Of a stretch of 64,000 nt of DNA, positions 42,390 through 51,581 are shown piece by piece. This stretch comes from Streptomyces humidus (GTDB lineage Bacteria > Actinomycetota > Actinomycetes > Streptomycetales > Streptomycetaceae). The stretch spans positions 186,001-250,000 of the forward strand of contig NZ_BMTL01000008.1 in assembly GCF_014649655.1 (NCBI RefSeq). Direction: 5' to 3'. The stretch's first letter is position 1; each line of letters begins with the position of its first letter. The translations under genes were made by a program, and so were the position numbers. The notes beneath the pieces are model-generated. The model saw only the letters and a list, made by a program, of their open reading frames with translations, was not told where the DNA came from and did no database searches.

Positions 42390-42897
42390 CCCGTCACGCA
42401 CGCGCCCGACGGCCCGGACCCGGGCCCGCCCGCCGACTCCGGTCGCACCGGCTCCACCAGGGGCACACACGCACCGACGTCCCGCCCTACGACGCCCGCC
42501 GCAGCCCGCGACCGACGGACCTGCGGGTTGGCCCCGACGGGACGCTGCGGCCGGGCGGCCCAGCCGGCGCCGCCCGACGCGGCCGCCCCCGGGTGCCCCG
42601 CCGTCGTCCGGTACCGCGTCGTCCTGCGTCCCGCCGAACGACCGGCGCGGGCCGCCCCGGACAGACCGACGGGACAGACCGCACGGGGCGACCCCGGCAC
42701 GAAGACCCCCTCCGGGACGGACACGGTGGGAAGGCCTCGGTGGGACGGCCCCGGCGACACCGCTGCGGTCGCCGTGGGGGCCGAGTCGGGAACTCCCGGG
42801 GTCGTCGCCCTGCGGGTCGGGGCGGTCGGTCGGGTTCCTCGAGCGAGGGAAGGGGCCCCGCCCCCGCGCGACGGTCCGCAGGGCGCATGATGGCCGT
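42390..42897. other. Intergenic region without a supported gene
   Basis: About 508 bases, very GC-rich, with open frames on all strands but no recognisable protein or start signal. No strong hairpin or operator was identified. Confidence 0.4.
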
Positions 42898-43887
42898 ATG
42901 AAAGAGCTGGCCGGACGGCTGACCGCACTGGATCCCGACGCAGGGGCGGCCGTGCAGGTCATCGCCTACTTCGACCGGCTTGCCGAGTCGCGGGCCGGGG
43001 TGGAGGCCCTGGTGCGCGGGGCCGCGGTGCTGTCCGGGGTGCCCGCGCGACTCGTCGACTCCGACCGCCTGGTGCGCGTCCGGGTGGAGGCGGACGGCAC
43101 GCGCCGGGACACCGATCTCCCGCCGGACCCGGCCTGGCCGTCCGCCGCCCTGACGCCGGGCGGCTCGCCCGCCCTGTGGTTGGAACGCGCCGACGCCCGG
43201 CCGAGTGTCGTGGACGCCGTGATCCTGGAGCGGGCGGCCGGAGTGGCACGCCTCGTCCTCGACCGCACCCGTGGACGGGCCCCGCTGCACGATCCCGCGC
43301 TGGTCGAGACCCTTTTCGACGCCTCGGCGGCCGTACCGGCCCGGCTGCACGCGGCCCGCCGTCTCGGCCTGGACCCCGCCGCCTCCTTCCGCGCCCTGGC
43401 CGTGCCCGACGGGCCGCCCCGGGTACTGGCCGCCGTCGCCACGGACGCCGTCGCCGTAGGCCGGGCGGGAGTCGGGCCCGCGGTGCCCGTGACGGACCTG
43501 CCCCGCTCCTGGGCCGCCGCCCGCACCGCGCTCAGATTCACCGCGGAGGGCACCGCGCAGGACCCCGGTCCTCGGGTCGTGGAAGCCGACGAGCTCGGCG
43601 GAGTCGCTCTGCTGGCCGGCCTCGTCGTACCGGGGGCCGAACCCCCGCCGGACGTCCGGGCGGTCGAGGCCGCCGCCGCGGAGGCCCCATGGCTGCTCGC
43701 CACCCTCCACGCCGTCGCTGTGACGGCGAGTCTGCGGGCGGCGGCGGCCGAGGCGAACGTCCACCACTCGACGCTCCAGGACCGGCTGGCGCACGCCGAG
43801 CATCTGCTGGGGTGGCCGGTGCGCACTCCCCAGGGCCGGCTGCGGCTGCACCTCGCGCTGACCATGCGGCGGTTGACGCGCTCGTAG
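42898..43887 (+). CDS. PucR-like helix-turn-helix regulator
   Basis: A 329-residue protein. The C-terminus (about 270-329) is a PucR/CdaR-type HTH: LHAVAVTASLRAAAAEANVH...HSTLQDRLAHAEHLLGW and LRLHLALTMRRL. The N-terminal part (LVRGAAVLSGVPARLVD) resembles a GAF-like domain. A purine or aromatic-metabolite signal is typical, but the target is unknown. No Shine-Dalgarno site is clear before ATG 42898. Confidence 0.75.
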   Translation: MKELAGRLTALDPDAGAAVQVIAYFDRLAESRAGVEALVRGAAVLSGVPARLVDSDRLVRVRVEADGTRRDTDLPPDPAWPSAALTPGGSPALWLERADARPSVVDAVILERAAGVARLVLDRTRGRAPLHDPALVETLFDASAAVPARLHAARRLGLDPAASFRALAVPDGPPRVLAAVATDAVAVGRAGVGPAVPVTDLPRSWAAARTALRFTAEGTAQDPGPRVVEADELGGVALLAGLVVPGAEPPPDVRAVEAAAAEAPWLLATLHAVAVTASLRAAAAEANVHHSTLQDRLAHAEHLLGWPVRTPQGRLRLHLALTMRRLTRS

Positions 43888-44097
43888 CGACGCCCAGGCG
43901 GCGTGCTCGACCTATCGCGGTCGCGGAGGCCGTACGGAGGGACCGCCGGACCTCGGCGCAGCGCGAACGGGGGCGGCCCGTCTTCCCCGGCCGCTCCACC
44001 CGGCGGTGTCTCGGACCTCGGTCTGCCCTGGCGCGGCGGCCCGGTCGACGCCGACGGCGCCGTCCTCGGCCGTGGCGGCCGGGCTCGGGCCCGCCCG

Positions 44098-44772
44098 TCA
44101 GCGCGGCGTGCGGGCGAGACGGAACCCCACGTCGTCTACCCGGAAGGTGGGGTGGCTGCGGCGGCGCACCGAGGCCCGGCAGCTCCAGTGCTCGTCGAAC
44201 CAGCCGCCGCCGCGCAGGACCCGGTAGGCGCCGTAGACCTGCGCGTCGTAGACGTCCCAGCACCACTCCCACACGTTGCCGAGCATGTCGTACAGGCCCC
44301 ACGGGTTGGGCCGTCTGCCGCCCACCTCGTGGAGGCGATCCCCGGAGTTCCCCCGGTGCCAGGCGATGTCGTCGAGCGGTCCGTAGCGCGGCCCGGAGGT
44401 GCCCGCGCGGCAGGCGTGCTCCCACTCCGCCTCGGTGGGCAGCCGATAGCCGTCGGCTGACGCGTCCCGGTCGACGGACTCGCCGTCGGCCCCCACCCGG
44501 TAGACGGGTGTGAAGCCCTCCCGCTCGGACAGGGCGTTGCAGAAGCGGACCGCGTCCCACCAGGAGACGCTCTCGACGGGCAGCCGGTCCTCCCCGGCGC
44601 CGGCCGTGGTCCGGCCGGTGACGCGCGCGTACTGCCCGCGGGTGACCGGGTGCGCCGCCAGCCGGTGGCCCGCCACGTCGACGGCCCAACTGCGTCGCGT
44701 CCGCCGGTCCGAGAGGGTGACCGTGCCCGGCGGTACGGCGATCATCGTCAGGCCCTGCTCCGTCGCGTCCAT
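44098..44772 (-). CDS. SUMF1/FGE-fold protein without the catalytic cysteine pair
   Basis: A 224-residue formylglycine-generating-enzyme-like domain (MIAVPPGTVTLSD, HPVTRGQYARVTG, RLPTEAEWEHACRAG, GLYDMLGNVWEWCWD, YRVLRGGGWFDEHWSCRAS, DDVGFRLAR). True FGE has two catalytic cysteines in the RGGSxxCxxxxC region; here only one Cys is seen (SCRAS), so it is unlikely to make formylglycine. The same fold serves as the sulfoxide synthase half of EgtB. No sulfatase is adjacent. The target is unknown. Confidence 0.88.
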   Translation of the reverse strand: MDATEQGLTMIAVPPGTVTLSDRRTRRSWAVDVAGHRLAAHPVTRGQYARVTGRTTAGAGEDRLPVESVSWWDAVRFCNALSEREGFTPVYRVGADGESVDRDASADGYRLPTEAEWEHACRAGTSGPRYGPLDDIAWHRGNSGDRLHEVGGRRPNPWGLYDMLGNVWEWCWDVYDAQVYGAYRVLRGGGWFDEHWSCRASVRRRSHPTFRVDDVGFRLARTPR

Positions 44773-44825
44773 GAGCGGATGATCTCATCACGGGGAACGC
44801 GCGGGAGAGCCGCCGGGCGCCGGGC

Positions 44826-45299
44826 CTACGACGCCTGCGGCGCGGGGGCGGGGCCCGTTCTGCTCAGTTGCCGGATGGTTCCGCCGAGCCGGGGCCGCAG
44901 GCCGGTCAGCGCCTCCGGCTGTGCGCTGACGACCCAACGGGAGCCCACCAGGTACTGGCCGCCGTAGAGGGAGGCGGCCTCCAGCCACGACTCCTTGTGC
45001 CGCTCCTCGGGGAAGGTGGTGATGAGGTAGTCGGACTCCTTCGTGTGGCAGGCGCCCTGCCTCAGTTCCTCCGCCTCGATGCGGATCTCGGCCGTGCAGC
45101 CGGTCAGTGCGGCGATCACCTCGACCTTCGCCGGCGCCACGACCCCTGCCTCGGGAGCGGCGGTCACCGCGGCAGGCGTGGGCGCGCTCTTGTCGTCGGT
45201 GTCGTCCGCGCCGCCGCACGCGGCGGTGAAGGGGAACAGGGCCAGGCTGCCGGCCAGTGCGGCGCCGCGCACAAGGCGGGCCGTGGGCTGCTGAAACAC
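44826..45299 (-). CDS. Lipoprotein of unknown function
   Basis: A 157-residue lipoprotein. The signal peptide is ARLVRGAALAGSLALFPF with lipobox TAAC; the Cys at about residue 28 is lipidated and followed by an Asp/Thr/Ala-rich linker. The mature domain has two Cys (ALTGCTAEIR, RQGACHTK) that may form a disulfide. It resembles actinobacterial small lipoproteins of unknown role. It is upstream of the SUMF1-like gene on the same strand, 53 bases apart. Confidence 0.8.
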   Translation of the reverse strand: MFQQPTARLVRGAALAGSLALFPFTAACGGADDTDDKSAPTPAAVTAAPEAGVVAPAKVEVIAALTGCTAEIRIEAEELRQGACHTKESDYLITTFPEERHKESWLEAASLYGGQYLVGSRWVVSAQPEALTGLRPRLGGTIRQLSRTGPAPAPQAS

Positions 45300-45486
45300 G
45301 TACCACTCCGTATTCGCGTGCCGGCGCGCTTCCGTCCGCGCCGGTGGACGGGCGTTCGGCAGGAGGTACGGCCGGGGTCCGGCGGCCGTTCACCGCGTGC
45401 GCCGCCGTGGCGGGCCGACGTGGCGGGCCGCCGGGCCGGCGTCCTGTCTAAGGTACAGAGAGATCACCGCCTGCCCGGGAGCCCCC

Positions 45487-46617
45487 ATGACCGGTATCCG
45501 TCGGAAGAGACCTGCCGACGCCCTCGACGTGCTGGACGCCATCGAGCCTCCGGGCAACGCCGAGACGGTCGCCGGCGTGGTGGGGGTGACGGTCCTGGTG
45601 GAGGTCCTCGGCGTGCTGTCCGGCTCCGAGGTGTGGCTCCTCGGGCTCCTGGTCTTCCTGCCCGGGACGGCGTCGGCGCTGTGCACCGTCCAGCAGACCA
45701 AGTTCGTCGCCGCCTGGACCACCCTGTTCGTCACCTTCACCGTGATGGTTCGGGCCGGTGACGGGGGCCGCTGGCTCGACCGGACACTGCTGGTGCTGCT
45801 CACCCTGGCCCTCGGGGCAGCCTCCGTGTACGCCTGTCACCGGCGCATCGGACGCGAGCACGAGATGCTGCGGCTGCGCTCCACCGCCGCCGCCATGCAG
45901 CGGCACATCCTGCATCCGCTGCCCGTGCTCACCGACGACGTCCTGGTCAACGGCGTCTACGAACCGGTGCAGGAGGACCGGCTGGTCGGCGGTGACATCT
46001 ACGACGTCGTGGCGTCGCCCTGGGGCACGCGGGTGCTGATCGGCGACGTGCAGGGCAAGGGGCTGGCCGCCGTGGGCGCGGCGTTCGCCGTCATCGGCGC
46101 CTTCCGGGAGGCGGCCCACCGCGAGCCCACGCTCACCGCGCTCGTGGAGGCCCTGGACGCGGCGGTCGTCCGGCACAACTCCTACGCCGAGCAGACCGGC
46201 GAGGACGAGCGGTTCGTCACCGCTCTCGTCATCGGCGTCGACGCGGGAGCGGAGGCGCAGGCCGTCAACTGCGGTCATGTGCCGCCCCGGGTGGTGCACA
46301 AGGGCGTCGTCACCACGCCGGTCCTGGACGCGGGCGTCCCGCTCGGGCTGGCCGAACTGTCCGTCGAGCCGGCGACCGTGGACTGGTTCGCGTTCCCGGC
46401 CGGCGCGACGCTGGTGCTGACCACCGACGGGCTCACCGAGACCCGCGCCGGCGACGGCACGTTCTACCCGGTCGACGAACGCCTGACGAAGTACCTGGAC
46501 CTCTCGCCGTCCGAGCTGCCGAGGGCGCTGCACGAGGACTCCCGGGCGTTCGCGGGCGACAGCCGCCGCCACGACGACGTCGCCGTCCTGACCGTCCGCC
46601 GGTCCCCGGGCCGCTGA
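45487..46617 (+). CDS. Membrane PP2C (SpoIIE-type) phosphatase
   Basis: A 376-residue phosphatase with about four N-terminal membrane helices (about residues 25-120, e.g. TVAGVVGVTVLVEVLGVL, LLVLLTLALGAASVYA) and a cytoplasmic PP2C/SpoIIE domain (about 140-370). All metal motifs are present: VGGDIYDV, IGDVQGKG, TDGLTETRAG and HDDVAVLTV. It likely dephosphorylates an anti-anti-sigma factor. No partner is adjacent. Confidence 0.92.
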   Translation: MTGIRRKRPADALDVLDAIEPPGNAETVAGVVGVTVLVEVLGVLSGSEVWLLGLLVFLPGTASALCTVQQTKFVAAWTTLFVTFTVMVRAGDGGRWLDRTLLVLLTLALGAASVYACHRRIGREHEMLRLRSTAAAMQRHILHPLPVLTDDVLVNGVYEPVQEDRLVGGDIYDVVASPWGTRVLIGDVQGKGLAAVGAAFAVIGAFREAAHREPTLTALVEALDAAVVRHNSYAEQTGEDERFVTALVIGVDAGAEAQAVNCGHVPPRVVHKGVVTTPVLDAGVPLGLAELSVEPATVDWFAFPAGATLVLTTDGLTETRAGDGTFYPVDERLTKYLDLSPSELPRALHEDSRAFAGDSRRHDDVAVLTVRRSPGR

Positions 46618-46629
46618 CGCCCGCCCGTC

Positions 46630-46671
46630 CCGGTCCTCCGGCCCCGCGGTCGCGGACCCGGAGGACCGGGG
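46630..46671. terminator. Bidirectional terminator
   Basis: CCCGGTCCTCCGG (46630-46642) pairs perfectly with CCGGAGGACCGGG (46659-46671) between the convergent phosphatase and arabinofuranosidase genes. Confidence 0.8.
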
Positions 46672-46751
46672 AGCCTGCGCCGCGGTGCGCGCGGGAGTCC
46701 TGCCTACGGCGGCCACGCCCCGGTCGGCCCGCCGCCGATCACGCCAGGCGG

Positions 46752-48140
46752 TCACGCCCAGGCGGTCACCGGCACGAACGAGCTGTCCTGGCGGAAGAGG
46801 TCCGTGCCGTCGCTCTGTTCGACGCGCAGCTGGTAGTCGTAGTGGCGCAGGTAGTAGCCGGGGTAGTTGTACGACTCGAAGCGGACCGAGCCGCTCGTCG
46901 GTCCCGTCCGGGCGATGAAGGTGGCATCCCTGGCGAAGGTGGAGGTGCCGTCGTTGGCGTCGAAGCGGCCGCGGAAGGAGTAGTGGCGCAGGTATTTGCC
47001 CGCCGCGTCGCGGAAGGAGAACGCGTTGGCGTCGGCGAGTCCGGCCACGACGGTGAAGGTGGACGCCTGCTTCTCCGCGGTGGTGCTGGAGGCGGTCACC
47101 ACGGGCAGGTTGAGCAGGGCGGACTGCTCCTGCCAGTAGCGGGTGGTGTAGTTGGCGGAGCGCAGCGAGCGCGTGGCGTTCTTCGTCAGGGCCGGGCCGC
47201 CGGTCACGGTCTCCTTGATGACGGTGAAGTGGCGCGCCGTGCCGGAGATGCCGGGCAGCGCCTTGGGCGCGCTCCAGGTGGCGAAGGCGTCGTAGCTGTC
47301 GCTGTAGTAGTACTTGCCGTCGCCGTAGCCGTCGAAGAAGATCCGCCAGCCGCCGTTGTCGAGCTGGATGACGGACGGGCCCTCGCGGTAGCTGCCCCAG
47401 CCGGCCCAGTCCCCGGTCCTGGTGATCGTGTAGGGGCCGGTGAGGTTCGACGCCGTGCCGTACTCGATGTACTTGGCCGTCTCGTTCTTGGTGAACGCGT
47501 GGTACGTCGAGCCGGTCTTCACGATGTAGGTGTCGATGTGGTTCGGTCCGATGCCGGACAGCGCGACCGGTGAAGTCCAGGCGGTGAGGGCCGTGTTGGT
47601 GGCCTTCAGCAGATAAGGGGTGAAGATCCACTCGTCGCTGGTGACCGAGCAGGACACGATGACGTTGACGCTGCCGTCGCTGTCGACGAACCACTCAGGG
47701 GCCCAGGCGCGGGAGAGGCCTGCGATCGGGACCGTGTAGTCGTACAGGAACGTCCAGTTGACCCGGTCGGAGCTGCGGGCGAAGCCGATGGTGGTGCTGG
47801 CGTCCTGCCAGGTGTGGGTGGTGTAGGTGAGGTAGTAGTAGCCGTTGGTGTGCTTGAAGACGCTCGCGTCCCGGATGCGGTTGACGGGCGGGGTGTAGGC
47901 GGAGGACTGCACCAGCCGGAAGTCCGTCGCGTCGTCGGACTGGTAGACGTTCACGGTTCCGTCGTTGCTGTCGAGGAACGGCACGATGGTGTAACGGGTG
48001 GCCGATCCGGCGGCCGGGGCGGCGGCGAGGGCCGTGCCGAGCAGGCCGGGCGCCTCGCCGAGCACGAGTGCGGCGGCGGGCAGGGCGGCCATCGCGCGCA
48101 GCAGGGAACGACGGGACGGGATGCGGGGGCGTGTCGTCAT
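46752..48140 (-). CDS. Secreted GH43 exo-arabinofuranosidase with CBM42
   Basis: A 462-residue secreted enzyme. A Tat signal (PSRRSLLRAMAALPAAALVLG) leads a GH43 domain (about 45-335) of the exo-1,5-alpha-L-arabinofuranosidase type, with IRDASVFKHTNGYYYLTYTT, RAWAPEWFVDSDGSVNVIVS and YREGPSVIQLDNGGWRIFFD. A CBM42 (AbfB) module with three repeats follows (about 345-462, e.g. KYLRHYSFRGRFDANDG and GYYLRHYDYQLRVE). It should release arabinose from arabinan or arabinoxylan. ATG 48140 has AGGAGAG upstream. Confidence 0.9.
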   Translation of the reverse strand: MTTRPRIPSRRSLLRAMAALPAAALVLGEAPGLLGTALAAAPAAGSATRYTIVPFLDSNDGTVNVYQSDDATDFRLVQSSAYTPPVNRIRDASVFKHTNGYYYLTYTTHTWQDASTTIGFARSSDRVNWTFLYDYTVPIAGLSRAWAPEWFVDSDGSVNVIVSCSVTSDEWIFTPYLLKATNTALTAWTSPVALSGIGPNHIDTYIVKTGSTYHAFTKNETAKYIEYGTASNLTGPYTITRTGDWAGWGSYREGPSVIQLDNGGWRIFFDGYGDGKYYYSDSYDAFATWSAPKALPGISGTARHFTVIKETVTGGPALTKNATRSLRSANYTTRYWQEQSALLNLPVVTASSTTAEKQASTFTVVAGLADANAFSFRDAAGKYLRHYSFRGRFDANDGTSTFARDATFIARTGPTSGSVRFESYNYPGYYLRHYDYQLRVEQSDGTDLFRQDSSFVPVTAWA

Positions 48141-48176
48141 GGTGCGGCTCTCTCCTACCACTCAGAGTTCGAAATC

Positions 48177-48191
48177 CCGAACGAAGTTCGG
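48177..48191. promoter_or_regulatory. CGAAC/GTTCG inverted repeat upstream of arabinofuranosidase
   Basis: CCGAAC-GAA-GTTCGG, perfect 6-bp arms, 37 bases before the ATG at 48140. It is similar to but distinct from the CGAAA/TTTCG sites of the GH27 gene. Confidence 0.45.
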
Positions 48192-48361
48192 AAAGTCGAT
48201 CAGAAAGTAGGGGTGCGGCACAGGCCCGTCAATCCCTTGCGCAGGAACGGAGGAAGCCTGTGGGACGCCTGTGGCGACCCCCTCGCCCCTCCCCGCAGGT
48301 TCGTGGAGCGGACCCTGGACTCCCCGGCCGGATGTGCGGGTTCCGCCCGTACCCTGTGACC

Positions 48362-48580
48362 ATGGACGACGCGTCGATGGTCGGGCTCATGGGGCGGGTC
48401 ACCGGGACGATCGGGCCGGGGCTCGTCGGCGAGGTGATCGTGCGGGTGCGCGGCGGGGCCGAGCACTTCCTCGCGCACGCGGCGGACGGCACGGGCCGCA
48501 TCGAGTGCGGAACGGTCGTGATGGTGGTGGAACACCTGCCGCCCAGAACGGTCTACGTCACGCGCGCCTACGACAGTTGA
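48362..48580 (+). CDS. NfeD-like C-terminal domain protein
   Basis: A 72-residue soluble OB-fold protein (MGRVTGTIGPGLVGEVIVRV, ECGTVVMVVEHLPPRTVYVT) like the C-terminal domain of NfeD. NfeD proteins accompany flotillins, and a flotillin gene follows 154 bases downstream. The small size without membrane helices is common in Streptomyces. Confidence 0.85.
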   Translation: MDDASMVGLMGRVTGTIGPGLVGEVIVRVRGGAEHFLAHAADGTGRIECGTVVMVVEHLPPRTVYVTRAYDS

Positions 48581-48734
48581 GCCCGTCGCGGCCCAGGTGA
48601 GAGCCGCTTCGTGCGGCTTCGGAAACGTAAGCGTCAAGATTGCAACAAGGATTCGCCGACGTCTTCACCGTGGGCTCGCGCAGGCGCACACTCCCTTCGT
48701 TCGGTGCCGAAAGGGCACCTTCACAGGGGGGCGT

Positions 48735-50216
48735 ATGCCGATGATCGTCGGCGTCGTTGCGGGGGTGGCGGTTGTCGCCGTCCTCGCTCTGATCGGTCTG
48801 TTCAAGATGATGTGGCGCGTCGCGGAGCCCAACGAGGCACTCGTCATCTCCGGCTCCAACCACCGCACCGAGGGCCTCGAGGCGGGCATGGGTTTCCGGA
48901 TCGTCACCGGGCGCGGGACCATGGTGATGCCCGGCGTGCAGGTGGTGCGCAAGCTGTCGCTCGACCTGAACGAGACCGAACTGCATGTGGACTGCGTGAC
49001 GCACCAGGGCATTCCGCTCAAGGTGCGCGGCGTGGTCATCTTCAAGGTGGGCGACGACTTCGTGTCGATCGCCAACGCGGCCCGGCGCTTTCTCGACCAG
49101 CAGAAGCTGATGTCGGAGCGGGTGCACAACGTCTTCGCCGGTCATCTGCGGTCCATCGTGGGCGGGCTGACGGTCGAGGACATGATCCGTGACCGGGAGA
49201 AGCTGACCGGGCAGACCCGTGCGGCCTGCGGTACGGAGATGGAGAAGCTGGGCCTGATCGTGGACTCGCTCCAGATCCACGAGATCGAGGACCCGACCGG
49301 CTACATCAAGAACATGGCGATGCCGCACGCCGCGGCCGTGCAGCGGGACGCGCGGATCGCGCAGGCGGAGGCCAACCGTCTCGCCACGGAGGCGGAGCAG
49401 GCCTCGTTCGCCCGGATGGCGGAGGCCACCCGGGACAGCGAGATCCTCCAGGCCGGGTACCAGGCCGAGCGGGACAAGGCGGGCGCCAAGGCCCGCCAGG
49501 CCGGACCCCTCGCCGACGCCGCCTCCCGTCAGGAGGTCGTCGTCCAGGAGACACGGGTCGCCGAACTCGAGGCGCAGCGGCGCGAACAGCAGCTCCAGGC
49601 GGACGTGCGCAAGCCCGCGGACGCCAAGGCGTACGAGAAGCGCACGCTGGCCGAGGCGGAGCGCGACGCCCGGATCTCGGCGGCGCAGGCCAAGGCGAAG
49701 GAGACGGAGCTCGCGGCCGCCGCCGAGGCGACCCGGGTCAAGGCCGCCGCCGGCGCCGAGGCCGAGGCGACCAGGACCCGGGGTGAGGCCTCCGCGGCCG
49801 CCACCCGGGCCACCGGTCAGGCCGAGGCGGCCGCCGCCCAGGCCCGGGGTCTGGCGCAGGCCGAGTCCACCAAGGCGCAGGGACTCGCGGAGGCCGAGGC
49901 GATCAAGGCCCGGGCTGCCGCCCTCGCCGAGAACCAGGAGGCGGTCGTCGCCCAGCAACTCGCCGAGAACTGGCCGGAGATCGTGCGGGCCGGCGCGTCC
50001 GCCTTCGGCAACGTCGACAACATGGTGCTGCTCAACGGCGCGGACGGGATGGCGGACGTGTTCGCCAAGGCGCTCACCATGGGCGGGACGGGGCTCGGTC
50101 TGGCCCGTCAGCTGCTCGCGTCGATGAACCAGAACGGGCAGATGCCGAACGGGACTTCGCCCCTCGACGGGATCGCGAACCCGGCGTCGCACAAGGTGCC
50201 GGTCGAGGAGGGGTGA
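48735..50216 (+). CDS. Flotillin family protein
   Basis: A 493-residue flotillin. One N-terminal membrane helix (residues 3-24, IVGVVAGVAVVAVLALIGLF) precedes an SPFH/Band 7 domain (about 30-200, EPNEALVISGSNHRTEGLEA, HQGIPLKVRGVVIFKVGDD). A long Ala/Glu/Arg-rich coiled coil (about 210-410) and a C-terminal oligomerisation region (NWPEIVRAGASAFGNVDN) follow. It scaffolds membrane microdomains. GGGGGG precedes ATG 48735. Paired with the NfeD-like gene upstream. Confidence 0.94.
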   Translation: MPMIVGVVAGVAVVAVLALIGLFKMMWRVAEPNEALVISGSNHRTEGLEAGMGFRIVTGRGTMVMPGVQVVRKLSLDLNETELHVDCVTHQGIPLKVRGVVIFKVGDDFVSIANAARRFLDQQKLMSERVHNVFAGHLRSIVGGLTVEDMIRDREKLTGQTRAACGTEMEKLGLIVDSLQIHEIEDPTGYIKNMAMPHAAAVQRDARIAQAEANRLATEAEQASFARMAEATRDSEILQAGYQAERDKAGAKARQAGPLADAASRQEVVVQETRVAELEAQRREQQLQADVRKPADAKAYEKRTLAEAERDARISAAQAKAKETELAAAAEATRVKAAAGAEAEATRTRGEASAAATRATGQAEAAAAQARGLAQAESTKAQGLAEAEAIKARAAALAENQEAVVAQQLAENWPEIVRAGASAFGNVDNMVLLNGADGMADVFAKALTMGGTGLGLARQLLASMNQNGQMPNGTSPLDGIANPASHKVPVEEG

Positions 50217-50295
50217 CGCGGCGGCGCCGCAGGTGACACGGTCCTGAGGCCACGCCGGTGGAACAGGTCACGGGGACAGCCCTTAGGGTGCCCCC

Positions 50296-50742
50296 GTGAC
50301 CGCGTTTACCGAAGCAGACGTCCCGGGCCGTTCGGGCCCCACCGCCACCGTCGAGGCCGACCCCCGCGAGGTCGGCCGGGTGCGCACCGAGTACTCCCCC
50401 GCGCACGACGGCGACCCGGATCCCGGCGAGATCGTCTGGACCTGGGTCCCCTTCGAGGAGAACGACGGCCGGGGCAAGGACCGTCCGGTGCTCGTCGTCG
50501 CCCGGGAGGCGGGCGGCACCTTCCTCGCGGTGCAGCTCTCCAGCAAGCGGCACGACGGCGACCGCGAGTGGGTGCCGATAGGCAGCGGCCCGTGGGACCG
50601 GACGGGGCGGGACTCCTGGGTGGACGTCGACCGCGTCCTCAGGCTGCACGAGGACGGCATGCGCCGGGAGGCCTGCGCCCTGGACCGGATGCGGTTCAAC
50701 CTGGTGCGGCACCGCCTCCACGAGCGCTACGGCTGGACCTGA
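50296..50742 (+). CDS. PemK/MazF-fold protein
   Basis: A 148-residue protein starting at GTG 50296. Residues about 40-148 have the MazF/PemK SH3-like barrel: GEIVWTWVPFEENDGRGKDR, PVLVVAREAGGTFLAVQLSS. About 40 N-terminal residues form an extension. MazF toxins are mRNA interferases, but no antitoxin gene lies next to it and such solitary members may not be toxins. Its last 16 bases overlap the convergent PARG-like gene. Confidence 0.75.
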   Translation: MTAFTEADVPGRSGPTATVEADPREVGRVRTEYSPAHDGDPDPGEIVWTWVPFEENDGRGKDRPVLVVAREAGGTFLAVQLSSKRHDGDREWVPIGSGPWDRTGRDSWVDVDRVLRLHEDGMRREACALDRMRFNLVRHRLHERYGWT

Positions 50743-51581
50743 GCTCCCACCCTGACCGGGGGGCCGCAGGGCTTCGCGAAAGCCGCCTCGAAGGCTCCCG
50801 TCACCGAACGCCCCCGCGTCCTGTCCAGCACGCCGAACACCACGTGCTCGAAGGTCCCGCCGAAGCGTCCGCCCCGGTCGAGCAGCGCGCGGAACGCTTC
50901 CGCCACCTGCGCGGGATCGTTGCGGAACACCCCGCAGCCCCAGGCGCCCAGCACCAGGCGCCGGTAGCCGTGCGCGGCGGCGGTCTCCAGGACCCGTTCG
51001 GCTCGGACGGCCAGCGCGCGCGGCAGTTCGGGGGCGCGCTGCGGCGCCGTGCGCAGCACCACGCCCGCGTTCGGGGCGGCCGCCGCCAGAAAGCCGACAC
51101 GGAACGGGTCGTCCAGCAGACGCCCGCGGTCGTCCCGGAAGACGGGCACGGCCGGTGAGTGGATGACGCGGTCCGTGTAGAACGGGTCGCGGTGAGCCCG
51201 GTGGTGGTCGTAGAACCGCCGGGCCGTGATCAGGCAGGTGTACAGCGCGGAGGCCCGGCACAGGGCCTCCTCCTGCGCCTGGGCCCCGTTGAGGTAACCG
51301 CCTCCGGGATTGCGCGCGGAGGCGAAGTCGAGGACCGCCACGGGTGCGCCGACGAGACGTCGGGCGGCCTCCAGGCTGCTTTCACCGGTGACCTCCACGC
51401 GGGTGTCCACGGGCGCGGCCGCCGGCACGTCGACCGGGTCCGGTCCCAGGATCCGGGTGCCCGCGCGAGCCGCCTCGACGGCCGCGGCGAGGGCCACCTC
51501 GCGCCCGTCGGGCGCGCGGTAGCGGCCGTCCGCGACGATCTTCTCCGTCTCCCGCGCGACACCGCGCAGCCGTGCGCTCAT
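50727..51581 (-). CDS. TIGR02452-family macrodomain protein (PARG-like)
   Basis: A 284-residue protein of the microbial PARG-like (TIGR02452) family. The signature is VLDFASARNPGGGYLNGAQAQEEALCRAS, with the GGG and QEE elements used by poly(ADP-ribose) glycohydrolases to bind ADP-ribose. Other conserved parts are RRLVLGAWGCGVFRNDPAQV. It should hydrolyse ADP-ribose chains or a related metabolite. The gene is convergent with a PemK-like gene and overlaps it by 16 bases. Confidence 0.85.
   Translation of the reverse strand: MSARLRGVARETEKIVADGRYRAPDGREVALAAAVEAARAGTRILGPDPVDVPAAAPVDTRVEVTGESSLEAARRLVGAPVAVLDFASARNPGGGYLNGAQAQEEALCRASALYTCLITARRFYDHHRAHRDPFYTDRVIHSPAVPVFRDDRGRLLDDPFRVGFLAAAAPNAGVVLRTAPQRAPELPRALAVRAERVLETAAAHGYRRLVLGAWGCGVFRNDPAQVAEAFRALLDRGGRFGGTFEHVVFGVLDRTRGRSVTGAFEAAFAKPCGPPVRVGAQVQP

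Noticed and set aside
42528..42890. Open frames in the esterase to PucR intergenic region
   Set aside because: The translations are low-complexity Arg/Gly/Pro sequences. No start signal or domain was seen.
44098..44772. A formylglycine-generating enzyme for sulfatase activation
   Set aside because: The cysteine pair of the active site is not present and no sulfatase gene is adjacent.
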